This document shows positions 22,922 through 33,284 of a DNA stretch of 64,000 nt, one piece after another. How positions within the stretch are numbered: the stretch's first letter is position 1; the number at the start of each line of letters is the position of its first letter. This DNA comes from Entomortierella parvispora (Eukaryota > Mortierellomycota > Mortierellomycetes > Mortierellales > Mortierellaceae). Where the stretch lies: the NCBI GenBank assembly GCA_963573315.1, contig OY752140.1, forward strand, positions 1,178,001 to 1,242,000, in the 5' to 3' direction. Position numbers and translations under genes: made by a program. The notes under the pieces are model-generated. The model worked only from the letters and a program-made list of their open reading frames with translations. It made no database searches and was not told the origin of the DNA.

Positions 22922-25900
22922 TTAGTTTTTATACAGGGTCGGGACCGTGTCCATACTCTGCGGCCCAATACCCTCCTCAAAGGCGAGCTTGAGCCCCTCG
23001 TGTTCCTGCTCTTTCTCTTCGAGACCACTTGGCTCGGGCTGCGTTGGTGTGGACGGAAGCATCATCTGCGGGTCCGTATAGTGTGGATCTTCATCTTGTG
23101 GCACCAAGGAGACAGCCTCAATTAAGTTTACTGAGCCTAAGGAATCCGTCCTTGGACTCCCGCTTGGTGTACTCATAGCTTTGGGACTGATTGATCCAAT
23201 GGCAGCCAAGGAGAGCGCCTCTGATGTGTCAGTAGAACCTGGGGAAACTGTCCTTGGACTCCTGCTTGGTGTACTCAGAGCACTGGGGCCGATTGATCCA
23301 AGGACCGCCTTAAGGGATAGACTTCGAGTGTTGCTGCCACTGCCCCCACCGACATCACTGCTGTTGCTCCCTCCTTCTTGGCTGCTATCTTCGAAAAGGC
23401 TCCTGCTAATTCGGCTCATTTTGGAATCAAATGGCTTGGGAAAGAGATCTGTGGGGTCTTCTAACGTATCACCTATGGTTGTTTTTGGAGCTGGCTCATC
23501 CTCCTGCAAATGTGGCTCACCAGGCCAACCAGAAAAGGAGGGATCCTCCGACTTCTGGCTCCCATCTTCCTCCTCGGTATCGGTCGTCGCTATACTGGAC
23601 ACGTATCCAGGACGGCGTAACCGACTGGTCGTTCTAACAGCAGACCCTCTTGCTGGGGACATCGGTATTGAGAGTGATTCCTTCCTGACGGAACTTGGGC
23701 TGTCTTTTGGGGTGGTGGTAGCCGTGACAGTTTTCCTGCTCGCGGGGGATCGCATGGATGGACTGTCGAGGATCAGAGTGTATTCGCCATCAATAGGATC
23801 GTACTCCCGTACAAGATGCGACGTCCTCTCGCCTAACCCTGTCGAAGACGAAGTGGCGCTCGAGATCCCTCGCTGATGTCGGCCATCTTGATCATTGTCG
23901 ATCCCAAGTCCTGTCGTTGGATGCAGGATAGAATCAAACTCGTGTTGTTCGTGAGATATAACAAAGAGATCATTCAACCGTTCCTGTTCGAGTCGATCCT
24001 GCTTCCTGCGACCCAAAAATTTTGAGCGATAGAGCATGGATTGTCTATAGCGATGAACAAGTCAGATTAGTCCAAAAAAAGAATGTTCAATTCAGGATAC
24101 TCTGTAGAACCGACACTACAGTCCCCTGTACTTACACTGGTGATGTTGTTAGTAAAGTTTCCATCAGATATCGAATGTTAGGTAATGTTTGCCTCAAGTC
24201 CATAAACTGAAGTCCCTGAGAATTCATCAGCTGAAAGAACAAAAAGAAGAGGACAATACAATAGAAGCAGCATGTTAGAGGGATTTTGTCCGCAGCGGGT
24301 CCCTGTGATGAAAACATCATGCGCTTTATGAGCAGTTACCTGCTCAATATCCTTGTTCAAGAGAAATACACCATATTCAAAACGGAGACGATCTTGACCT
24401 TTGCCAAACAAAGGAAAGCTATCGGGCAGCAAGGGTGTTAGGCACGTTATATCGTTTTTTTTTCGAGATGATTCAGCTGAAGCATCGCAATCACATTTAC
24501 TCTTTAGGTCCAACAAGAAGCGAAACAGGGTCAAAGACTGAAGCTCGTGAACCCATAGGGATCAATGGATACCGCAAAGGCACGCAGAGGTAGTGCGCCA
24601 GCATGGTCACAAGATGACAGGTCAATCCGAGTGCAATAGAAATCATGTCCTCATCAGCTCCTAGAAATGTACAAAAAAAAAAAAAAAAAAAAAAACGAAG
24701 GTAAGCATTCCATTGCTTAAAGCCAAAGCCTAGCCAAAGCCACAGTCAAGCACCATACCAAAATAGACCGAATTTGGAAGTGGTACTTTGCAGATGGTCA
24801 AGAGGTCTGGGTCGTTTTCGCTCTGTAGAATGCCATAGAATGCCAATTGTCAGTCGCCACTCCCTGACCAAACACTGGGAATTCCAGGGGGAAAGACAGA
24901 TAAAAAATACCTCCGTAATCGGGAAAATGGTGAACAAGGTCGCGATGAGCTCTGTCCGTTTTGTAGAGTACTCTTTCAGGTTGCTGAAGAGACTTTCCTT
25001 GTTTTTTGTGAGATTCACTATGTTCTCGTCCAGGTACATCTCCTGCGTCTGTCCTCGCTCTCTGGAATCTAGAAGAGCCTGACGGCGCTCTGCAAGCCTC
25101 TGTCTAAGTGCCGCCGCCTTTTCCTGGGCTTTGTAAATTAAGAATGACATTTCAGTCTTAATTTTCTCTTTTGAGAAATATTCAAGGTCCAAATGAAACA
25201 AGTTAAAGTCGTACCTTGTTCAAATACATTCAATTCATGACCCAGTTGTCGCTGCAGGTGCCATAGGCGTTCCGTATACTCTCCTTTACGCTTTTGCTGA
25301 GATGGAAGAACTAGATGTCAGATTCTTGTATTTTCTTTCATTGGTCCATGTTGACATCTATCCTGATATTTACCATGATCAGAGGCGCGTTTTCTTTGTT
25401 CAACGCCACATCAATGTTGTGCTTGATTTCGTCCCTTGATTTCTTGGTGTCGGCTATGCATTCGTGCAGATTATTTAATCGTGTAGCAGATTCGTACGTA
25501 TAGGATTTTTTTGCCTTTGACCCCAATGTTGCTCCGAATCCGCTCGCTGATGTATGGGGGTGATCCGTCACGTCATCCTCGTCTGGCGCAGTATAGAAGC
25601 CATCGTCGAATCGAATGAGAATTGTGTTGTTTGGCAGTCCCACTGGAATATCCCTCAGCCCTTTGCCAACAAACTGTAGGCAGCAGAGATCTACTCTCCA
25701 CTCCAGAAGTGGATAGAAATCTGATTCTTTGCATCCTGCCCATATCCGAATAGTAACACTGCTTGATCTGCGTGTTGTTGGGTCCAAAAATAGATAGTCC
25801 TCCAGTGGATTATAGTTGGGATTCTACACACCACATAAAACAGGTGAATAAAAGGTCAGTTTTGCATCCACTTGCCCCTTCTGGGTCAGCTTCTACTTTC

Positions 25901-27300
25901 GAGAAAGACTCAAGACTGCCTACGTTGGATCGCATTACGGCATCACTGGTATAGATGACACTGTCTATAGCGAAAGCGAAAAAAATGTGAGGGCTGTGGA
26001 TAGAATACTGAAGCAAAATCTGTCAGGCCGTCATACCATTGAGAGGATCGTGCAGCGTAAAATACGTATCCAGGAGGACAGGATGATTGCCTTTCTGGCA
26101 GACAAAGGAAGGAAGTCTGATGGGGAGTTCATCCTCAGCTAGCGTTGATTCGTAATCCTGTATTACGACCTTTGACAAAGTCTCCATGGAACGTTGGTGC
26201 ACGTCCATATTGCTGAACAACAGTTTGTCGTGTATCGGTCGTGGCGGAGGAGTTTGATCAACGGTTGGTTTTCGACCATAAGAAATATCCATACTATTCT
26301 CAAGGGAGACTGAGGAGCTTGGTCCTGGTTCAGGTGTCCTACTATTCCGCGAATATCTGAACTCTTTCTTCGAACCTGGAGACGCTGTTGCGGTTTCCCG
26401 TTTTTGTCCGGAGCTCGATCTAGACGCAACTCCAGAATCTGACGTATATCCTGACTCAAATGCGTTGCTCTTATTAAGCACACTGGCTTTGATTCCTGCA
26501 GAAAGACGAGCGATCGGCTCCTTGATGGAAGCAGACATGCCCCTCCCGGACTCTGACGCTGAGATTGATCCTGTATCAGACCCAGGCCCTTTAGCCCTTT
26601 GCATCCCATACTGATAAGTGTTCCAAGGCGATCTAAAGTAGCCCCGAGTTGGAGAAGATGCTCCAGAAGGCAGATCTAAGGACGGTGTGATGGATCTGGA
26701 CTGGCCACGGTGTGAACTCTGATGGGCTACGTTAGTAGAGATGTAGCTGTTGCTGCCGCTGTGAGTGCTCCCAAGGGCGTGATGGTAATTAGGTGGAAAC
26801 TGGGAGCTGGCGCCGGTGCCGTACTTTAGGTCAGGTTGCTGTTGCTGGAAGACTGAGGCGAGGGTTCGCTGGTTCGAATTTTGAGTAAAGGTCAGGTTCC
26901 TGGCGAAGATGCACCGGATATGGCGCACGCGTCTCTAAGGAGGTGCAGAAGGGGAGAACGAAGATCGATGGTCAGACACCAATTGCTTATCCTCAACAGG
27001 TCACTGAAAGCATCCCTAGGCCACGATGCAAGGAATCCATGCAGGCTCAGACAAATAGACAGATAGGTACATAGGCTGACAAGTGAGGTGCGAGCTCTCA
27101 CGCACGAAAACGCGCGCTCTCTCGCAAGACTCAGAAAGGGTGTGATTGCGTGTGGGGAGATCCAGTGTTGGCAGTAGGTTGTGTGGTTTCCATTCAGACT
27201 AAGCTTCTGACCAGGCTCGGTCGATAGGATAGACAGAAAGTCGATTGATGTTCAACCGTTGACCTTGTTGGCCATCTCACCTGGGTGGGCTCGAGGCCAT
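22922..27300 (-). CDS. UVRAG: UVRAG/Vps38-like subunit of the Vps34 PI3-kinase complex II
   Basis: Partner of Beclin 1/Vps30 in the endosomal PI3-kinase complex. Eleven exons predicted: 27281-27300, 26037-26932, 25924-25964, 25374-25823, 25215-25296, 24911-25128, 24759-24822, 24501-24660, 24340-24418, 24136-24230, 22922-24044; about 1,075 residues, all phases closing. A disordered Ser-rich N-terminal part after RVRHIRCIFARNLTF precedes a C2-like domain (DSVIYTSDAVMRSNNPNYN, SSSVTIRIWAGC, then NNTILIRFDDGFYTAP). A long coiled coil follows (SATRLNNLHECIADTKKSRD to LRQRLAERRQALLDSRERG), then a BARA-type region (DEDMISIALGLTCHLVTMLA, FPLFGKGQDRLRFEYGVF, LLNKDIEQLMNSQGLQFMD, TLPNIRYLMETLL). The last exon adds about 370 disordered residues. 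The first exon is only 20 bp and is the least certain part. Confidence 0.85.
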
Positions 27301-28328
27301 GGCGCCGCTTATGGCTGGAATGGCCAGGGTCCATGGAGACTGCGGGGAGGAAGAAGAAAGGAAGAAAGATACGGCAGGATGGGAGGAAGGAAAGAGAGGA
27401 GAGAAGGGATGAGAGGAGGAGGGGTCGCGTGCGTTACCGAAGCAGCAGCATGGAGACAATGAATGGATACTGGATGAATAAATGAACGGGTGAGATGCCA
27501 GAGCTGCTGGCTGCTCTCAGACATCAGAGTGAGCCAGACAGCACGTCACCTCAGCACGCTGTGCTTTTAAGGGTTTGCGGCCCATTTTGTCTTCCTGGCC
27601 GGGGTAGCGTCTGGCTGTTCTCAACAGAGTCTTCAGGCATCGAGGAGTGGTTGGAGCTTGCTCCTTGCACTCTCGGCCTGACCTCATACACTGTCATGCA
27701 GTCAGTCTTTTCTGTGTAAGAATAAAAGGTATTATTTAAGTGTATTCACAAGTATTTTTTTTTAAAAAAGACGAACTCTGGTTAGACACTCGACACCACC
27801 ATGGTGCTACTCACCTGTGGGAATCTACCCAGTGTTGTCGATAAAATAGTATTCCTGACTCGCCCTGCTGCCGGGACTCAAGCCTCCATCCATACGCACG
27901 ATACGTCCACCTCAGACTGGGATGCGAGTATAAACTCTCCGCCCTCCCATAACGCCGTACGGTAGGAGGAGAGACTCTTACCTCCACCAATGTGGCGGCT
28001 TGACCCAGAGTTGAACCCAGTCCTTCGTTTTAACAGGAGCAGAACACACCCAAATATGAACAATACTGTACAGACCTTCCTGTTCGTGGTGAGTGGACTG
28101 ACATTATATATTGTACTCTGAGGAAAACCACTATAATACATCTTCAAATCCGGCGTTGACCTACCTTCAAATCTGGCGTTGACCTACCTTTTTGATAATC
28201 TCAACGGAAACATGTGTGCTGTAGACATATGGATGGCCTGAAATAACCTTAGAAGAATTCGAAGCTTGTAATGAAATTCTTACGTCCTTCATGGATAAAG
28301 TGGCTACAAGTCTTTGTCCTGACATACC
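27301..28328. other. Intergenic between UVRAG start and an F-box gene end
   Basis: 1 kb. It includes a purine-rich patch (27,340-27,430, GAAGGAAGAAAG-type) acting as UVRAG upstream sequence, a unique middle part, and the tRNA-like dispersed repeat at 27,866-28,056. A 22-base phrase CAAATCYGGCGTTGACCTACCTT is repeated in tandem near 28,144-28,190. No gene seen. Confidence 0.5.
27866..28056 (-). repeat. Dispersed tRNA-like (SINE-like) repeat, copy 1
   Basis: About 190 bp that align with 41,524-41,734 in the same orientation. Shared blocks are CACGATACGTCC, GACTGGGATGC, GAGGAGAGACT and GACCCAGAGYTGAACCCAGT, with more divergent links. Read on the minus strand it holds two tRNA-like T-arm strings, GGGTTCAACTCTGGGTC and GGCTTGAGTCCCGGC, the former resembling a polymerase III B box (GGTTCRANYCC). 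No full tRNA cloverleaf can be drawn, so it is not called as a tRNA gene. It lies 273 bp from the 3' end of the first F-box gene. Confidence 0.6.
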
Positions 28329-30431
28329 TCATCCTCGGCCTCTCGTGCAGCCCAACCCTCTTCCTCCTCTTCCTCCTCTTCCCCCACTTCCTCCTCTTCC
28401 TCGCCCCCGTCCACGTGGCAGACTAATCGGAGAATGCAATGGACCGAAGTGAGTCTGAACTACTCCTCGTATAGTGACAATACGGGGCCAATGAGCATTG
28501 ATCCACAGGAGCTCTTGGAGACCCATCTGGTGATCCACCTTCTCGAATTCGAATGTATGGAGAGCCTGCAACGACCCCAGGAGACCAAAACCAGACTCGA
28601 GTGTAAGAGCTGGAGAAGAACAATAAGGACTATTTGGTCGAAAGGTGAGTATGTGTTTCCTGGACAAGATCAGAACCCTCAGTTCCGTCAACCGAGCGAG
28701 TTGTTCCATGACCTGACGCTCCATCTCGACAGATTGCCGATGTCGACGGAAAGCGCTCTTATATTCCTTTTGCCGACCCTCGACTGGTGAAAATTGAAAG
28801 TCTCCGAGTGCTCTGGTTTGCTCTTTTGTTAAACGAGGGATACCCTTGATCATGACCTCGAGTTCTTGGAGACCGAGGCAGGTCACGGGTTTCTGGATCA
28901 AGTCGATGGCTCGGATCCCCATCCGCTTGGCCCGCACCGTCTTCAATTTAGAGCATGCAATCAGGATCATGTGGAGTTCCCGTTGGCCAACGTCCCTATA
29001 AAAGTATTCACAGTGTACAGTAAAGTGTTCAAGCAGAGGGCACGACTGCGCAATGACCTTCAATACTGGCGCTCTCTTGATATATAATTCCAATTTCGTC
29101 AACAATCCAAGTCGTGGTAAAAGGGCCAACATTGCCGAGTTGCTCCGATTCAGGCGTGTGTGGACAATCAGGGATCGAACGCTCAGGGGACTCTGGGTCG
29201 CCTCTCGCAGCTGGAGCTGCTGGATCATCGTTGCGTCGGGTACATACTCATCTGAAGAGCACACTATCTCCACGTCTTGAACATTCGGCATCCTCTCCAA
29301 GAGCAAAGCAAGTCCCCAGAGGAGCTGTTGGCGTGGAGCCTCAAACTTCTCGAGCTTGTCCCAGAGTACGTGAGAAGTCAAAAGACCCGTCACCCAGGGC
29401 CCCAATCGCATGGTTTTGAGTGCGCTGTGTCGAAGGGTTGTGCTCCAAGTCTCCGAGGCGAGGTAAGAAGAAATGGATCCATGATCTCTGGTGGGTGCCT
29501 TGTAGACGTATAGTGTTTCTAAGGCCGGCATGATCGTCATCAGAGAATCGATCTCCAGGAGGTTCATATTCTTTACGTCAAAGTACCGAATGTTGTAGTT
29601 AGTCAGGCTCCGGAGCGCTTTTTCTGGACGGAGCTCATGACTCAGGAACTGCTGTAGGTCTAAGGATTGGAGCTCCAATGACATTGGGCCTTCAGTCATC
29701 GTCGTAGCTCCCTGTACGTACAAGCCACCCCTCACGTTCGTGAGTACCATCAGGAGGCAAGACGCATTCATGGAGCAAAGATACTTGATATGGCGTAGCT
29801 TGGGCAATTTCTGAAAGATTTTTTGAAAGAATTGCCCTCCTGGGGAGATCATGACTGTAGAAAAGTTTGGTCCTGCACCCTGGTACTGAAAACTGGGTGT
29901 AACTTGCTGCTGCCACGTACTTTCAAACTCGATCCGCTGGAGACTCGGGCTGTTGAGGATAAGGTGCCAGATCATGCGTATGGCGATGAGATCTGCATCA
30001 TGAGAGTTATCACGGATCATCGGGAACAATTGGTCTCCAAACGTCCCTACGGGGACGTCATCTAGGAACGGCTGTATCTGCGACTGAGAAAAAATACGGG
30101 GACTATTGGCGAATGCAGGAATGCGGAGGGTCTTGAGAAAGGAAGGCCTGTCCATACAGACGAACGTGCCCATCCACCCCAGAGGCCAGTGCATGTGCCA
30201 CAGGTGACGTCCGTAGTTCTCAAGAAGAAGAATCAGGGTTGCGCCATAGTTTGATGGGTATTTCGTATGGCGGCAAGGCCACATCCCGTCACAATTGTCA
30301 AAGTCAGCGTAACGCCATAGGTGAGGCAAGACGAGCTGATACCATGATCGAGAGACGACGGAGCAGGCCAGAAGACTCTGAGAATCCAAGTTAGAAAAAG
30401 TAATGTCGAGAAGCTCAGGAATGTCGATCAT
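28329..30431 (-). CDS. F-box/LRR protein, paralog A
   Basis: Substrate-recognition subunit expected for an SCF ubiquitin ligase. Single exon, 700 residues, ATG at 30431 starting directly with the F-box (IPELLDITFSNLDSQSLLAC to LPHLWR, residues 3-40). The remainder is leucine-rich repeat-like (LKTLRIPAF, LQRIEFES, LPKLRHIKYL, LRVLILSRKH). The C-terminus turns into an RGG-type tail (LPRGRGRGRGG and further Arg/Gly). An upstream in-frame ATG exists at 30539, but it would add a Phe/Leu-rich stretch that is clearly the pyrimidine-rich leader, so I prefer 30431. Bases CGCAG precede GAGCATG, so a 5' UTR intron ending there is possible. Paralog B at 42,008 is roughly half identical and in opposite orientation. 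Substrate unknown. Confidence 0.88.
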   Translation of the reverse strand: MIDIPELLDITFSNLDSQSLLACSVVSRSWYQLVLPHLWRYADFDNCDGMWPCRHTKYPSNYGATLILLLENYGRHLWHMHWPLGWMGTFVCMDRPSFLKTLRIPAFANSPRIFSQSQIQPFLDDVPVGTFGDQLFPMIRDNSHDADLIAIRMIWHLILNSPSLQRIEFESTWQQQVTPSFQYQGAGPNFSTVMISPGGQFFQKIFQKLPKLRHIKYLCSMNASCLLMVLTNVRGGLYVQGATTMTEGPMSLELQSLDLQQFLSHELRPEKALRSLTNYNIRYFDVKNMNLLEIDSLMTIMPALETLYVYKAPTRDHGSISSYLASETWSTTLRHSALKTMRLGPWVTGLLTSHVLWDKLEKFEAPRQQLLWGLALLLERMPNVQDVEIVCSSDEYVPDATMIQQLQLREATQSPLSVRSLIVHTRLNRSNSAMLALLPRLGLLTKLELYIKRAPVLKVIAQSCPLLEHFTVHCEYFYRDVGQRELHMILIACSKLKTVRAKRMGIRAIDLIQKPVTCLGLQELEVMIKGIPRLTKEQTRALGDFQFSPVEGRQKEYKSAFRRHRQSVEMERQVMEQLARLTELRVLILSRKHILTFRPNSPYCSSPALTLESGFGLLGSLQALHTFEFEKVDHQMGLQELLWINAHWPRIVTIRGVVQTHFGPLHSPISLPRGRGRGRGGSGGRGGRGGRGLGCTRGRG

Positions 30432-30649
30432 GCTCCTGCGGTGACAGTCCAGTGTAGGGTCGGGAAGAATTGTGAAAAGGGACAAGAGGAAGAGAAAGAA
30501 AGAAAAGAAAGAAAGGAGAAACGAACTGTTCGCAAGCAAGTGACTTGCGTCTGCGCCTCCTTCGGCTGCACAAACTCTAAAAAAGTCGCCTCATGCAGTG
30601 GGGGTTTAGAAACTGTTTATTCCTACATGGAACCTCTCGGTCCAGGCAC

Positions 30650-32719
30650 TTATTTCGCGTGCTTGCGCGCCATCTCCTGTGCGATCCTCTTCTTGGCACC
30701 CTCAATAAACGCCTTCTCATAGTTGGTCTCGTTCTCGATCCAGATACGCCTCATCTCTTGCAGATCCAGCTCAGTGTCTCCTGTCAGAGACCTTTCCCGA
30801 TACCATCGAAAAAGGTCTGTGTGAGGATAAAGTTCCCGAAACTCTCCCCAGTCGAAAGCGTCTTCAATACTAACGGACGAGATTCTGCGCATGGATATTG
30901 CTTCACCTTCTGCCCCTCCCTCTCCATGACCATGCTCAGCGGTGCTGTATGGCCACGATGATGATGATGACGATGACGATGGCGGAAACTTCAATTGGAG
31001 TTGAACCACCTCTTGCCGATGCTTTAGATTGCTGGCTGACTCCAGAAAGAGTGACCGCGTCCGGCAATTGACACAATCTACTTCCATTGGTCTACATGAA
31101 TCGATACAAGGGAGACCCCACAGCTTTCCGCAGTTCATCGAGACTTTTGTCTGTGCCTGACTTCGGTTCAAACCGGGGTTTGCGGCTGCTGCCTCAGTCT
31201 GCAATCTCGAAACAAAGCCACGAAATATAAAGAATGCATTCCTCGACCGAAAGTGGGCGATATCAGTGATCCTCTTCGAATTCAGCGGCAAAGTCTCCAG
31301 ATTCGGGGCTGCTAAAGATAAAGCAGAAGACGAAGGCGTGTTGGTTGGATAAGAGGAAAGATTCGGTGCCGAGGATGCATACACTGGAGACGCGTACACT
31401 GGAGTCAAAGATGAGGAATGAGACCGGGAACCTTGCTGATCCAGCTTTCTGTCCACTCCAAGGCGCGCTGAGGATTGTAGAAAATTTTTGACCTTTAGGA
31501 GAATGGGTTTTCGAGATTCAGATACGGATCGTTTTCTGGAAGAGAGTCTGCGGGTAGGGGCCGTGTCTTGGAATTCGCCCCTGGATCTCCGTGGCTGTCG
31601 CCCGGAAGGAGCTTCATGATGGAGAAGATTGTCCTGGGGATACGGTCTCGATCCGTTAATTACCGTGGGATGCGCTTGCATCGACGGAGGGTAAGAGTAG
31701 GGCAAGGATGCCTCGAGTGAAGGGTGTGATATCCACGACTGTGGCTGATATTGAGAATTACAGCAGGGATGAAGGCAGTTGGAATATGAATTCTGTAACT
31801 GAGAGAACTCGAGGGGTGGGAGCTGGTAGTGTGGAAACTGAGGACGTGCATACTGCAGAGGTGGGTACTGGTGCTGAGAATGTTGGTATTGAGGGTACTG
31901 AGGATATTGGTGATGGAGGTGTCGTAAGTGCTGAAATGAGAACTGCTGTGGTTGCTGCTGATGAGGATACAATACACTCGAGGCTCCTATTCGTGGGTAC
32001 ATCTGAGAGTAACCCGTATCTACAAATTCTCTTAATGAATTTGATTCATCGACGAGATCTTGCTGCATGGTTGCTTGCGCCGATGAGTACACGGTGGTTT
32101 GATCGATGTAGTCTGGGATATTACGCTCAAGATCTGAACTAAACGCCACAGAATGCACCAGAGAAGGTTCTTGGCTGCCAGAAGCCGTCGGTACTGTCGT
32201 TCTAGGTAATGTCGTAGCTGACAATGATGGAGACCTATCAATGCCATAAACTGTGTCCAGAGGAAGGAGGTCAGATAAAAGCTCGTGGGGGGAACTAATA
32301 GGTATTGAGAGTTGGTCATTGGCAAAGGCGAGGTGAGATGTTTCGGAGTTCCTCGATCCTGGATTGAGAAATACGCCTTCGTTTGAAGTTGTGGTATTAT
32401 TTGGCAGAAGGTCCTCAGGGATAGTAAGGGTAGTGGCAATAGGGTCGTTTGCGCTTGTAGACTCGGCACAGAGCAAGCTAGTTTGAGTAGTGTTTGGAAT
32501 CGCTGAGGTTGCTCCGACGGGATTCAAGGATGAGATCTCTTGTGCAGCTTCATAGTCAAAGATGGCGCGCTCCAGTGAAGCAATTGAACTGTCTGGGGCG
32601 CCCATCGACGGGGCTGGAGGGGATTCCTGACGACTAAAGCCAGTGAGGAGAGTGCAGAAATTGTGGTGATCGTTGAAATCTATGTCATCGAGATTGAGGC
32701 TGTTTTGGTTGGGATTCAT
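30650..32719 (-). CDS. HMG-box protein with a cysteine-rich insertion
   Basis: Predicted DNA-binding protein of 689 residues, single exon, ATG at 32719 (an upstream TTG frame extension is ignored). Residues 1-470 are disordered, with a Gln/His/Tyr-rich prion-like tract (HLRHLHHQYPQYPQYQHSQ). An HMG box starts near residue 483: FRSRNAFFIFRGFVSRLQTE fits the MAT/Sox-type helix 1, and QAQTKVSMNCGKLWG fits helix 2. Helix 3 seems to be TRSLFLESASNLKHRQE, but about 12 extra residues stand in between and hold several cysteines (CIDSCRPMEVDCVNC). No intron with usable borders removes them. The C-terminus ends in KKRIAQEMARKHAK. Mucoromycota sex loci use HMG genes (sexM/sexP) beside rnhA and tptA; those neighbours are absent, so a mating role is not supported. 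Divergent from MED1. Confidence 0.75.
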   Translation of the reverse strand: MNPNQNSLNLDDIDFNDHHNFCTLLTGFSRQESPPAPSMGAPDSSIASLERAIFDYEAAQEISSLNPVGATSAIPNTTQTSLLCAESTSANDPIATTLTIPEDLLPNNTTTSNEGVFLNPGSRNSETSHLAFANDQLSIPISSPHELLSDLLPLDTVYGIDRSPSLSATTLPRTTVPTASGSQEPSLVHSVAFSSDLERNIPDYIDQTTVYSSAQATMQQDLVDESNSLREFVDTGYSQMYPRIGASSVLYPHQQQPQQFSFQHLRHLHHQYPQYPQYQHSQHQYPPLQYARPQFPHYQLPPLEFSQLQNSYSNCLHPCCNSQYQPQSWISHPSLEASLPYSYPPSMQAHPTVINGSRPYPQDNLLHHEAPSGRQPRRSRGEFQDTAPTRRLSSRKRSVSESRKPILLKVKNFLQSSARLGVDRKLDQQGSRSHSSSLTPVYASPVYASSAPNLSSYPTNTPSSSALSLAAPNLETLPLNSKRITDIAHFRSRNAFFIFRGFVSRLQTEAAAANPGLNRSQAQTKVSMNCGKLWGLPCIDSCRPMEVDCVNCRTRSLFLESASNLKHRQEVVQLQLKFPPSSSSSSSSWPYSTAEHGHGEGGAEGEAISMRRISSVSIEDAFDWGEFRELYPHTDLFRWYRERSLTGDTELDLQEMRRIWIENETNYEKAFIEGAKKRIAQEMARKHAK

Positions 32720-33284
32720 GGTCTTGTGGTTTGGAGGGTGCAAAGAGGCGGTTGGTAACTGGTTGCTAATGTGAGCTGTGTAATTACACTAGAACGGCGG
32801 CGGGCTCTTTTATAGATCGCGTGTTGGAGAGAAGAGAAAGTGAACGACGAAGGCGGTATCGGGCTTGTTCTTTGATGGTCGTACGTCGTACGTTGCCATA
32901 GCCGGCAACAAGGACGGGAAGACACCCCGCCGAAAAGGACGATGGGATACTGAGGAAGAGAGAAGGAAAAGGAAGAAAGGAAAGAGACTGACTGAGCGAG
33001 AAGAACGAGGAATGCCTGTGTGCCTGTCTGCCCGCCTCCGAAAGAGATCTTTGTGTGAGAACTGAGAAGGTCTTTGACCTTGGACGCGCGCGACACGTGA
33101 CTGCTCTTTCTTTGAATCTTTCTTTTCTTTCACGACCCTTTCTTTGCTCGTCATGCTCGTCCCTGGGCATCTCCATTCCTCATTCTCTCTTTGCTCTTTG
33201 TCGCCACACTCGCCAAAGGAACGGAAGGAACGGAAAGAACGCACGCACTAGCACGGAAAGCTGCAGACAACGTAGATTCAGGAC
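32720..33284. promoter_or_regulatory. Divergent HMG-gene/MED1 promoter with CACGTG
   Basis: 565 bp between two divergent start codons. CACGTG at 33,094-33,099 (in CACGTGAC) is 186 bp before the MED1 ATG. A CGTACGTCGTACG repeat stands near 32,881-32,893. Purine-rich on the plus strand from 32,940 to 33,060. Confidence 0.6.
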
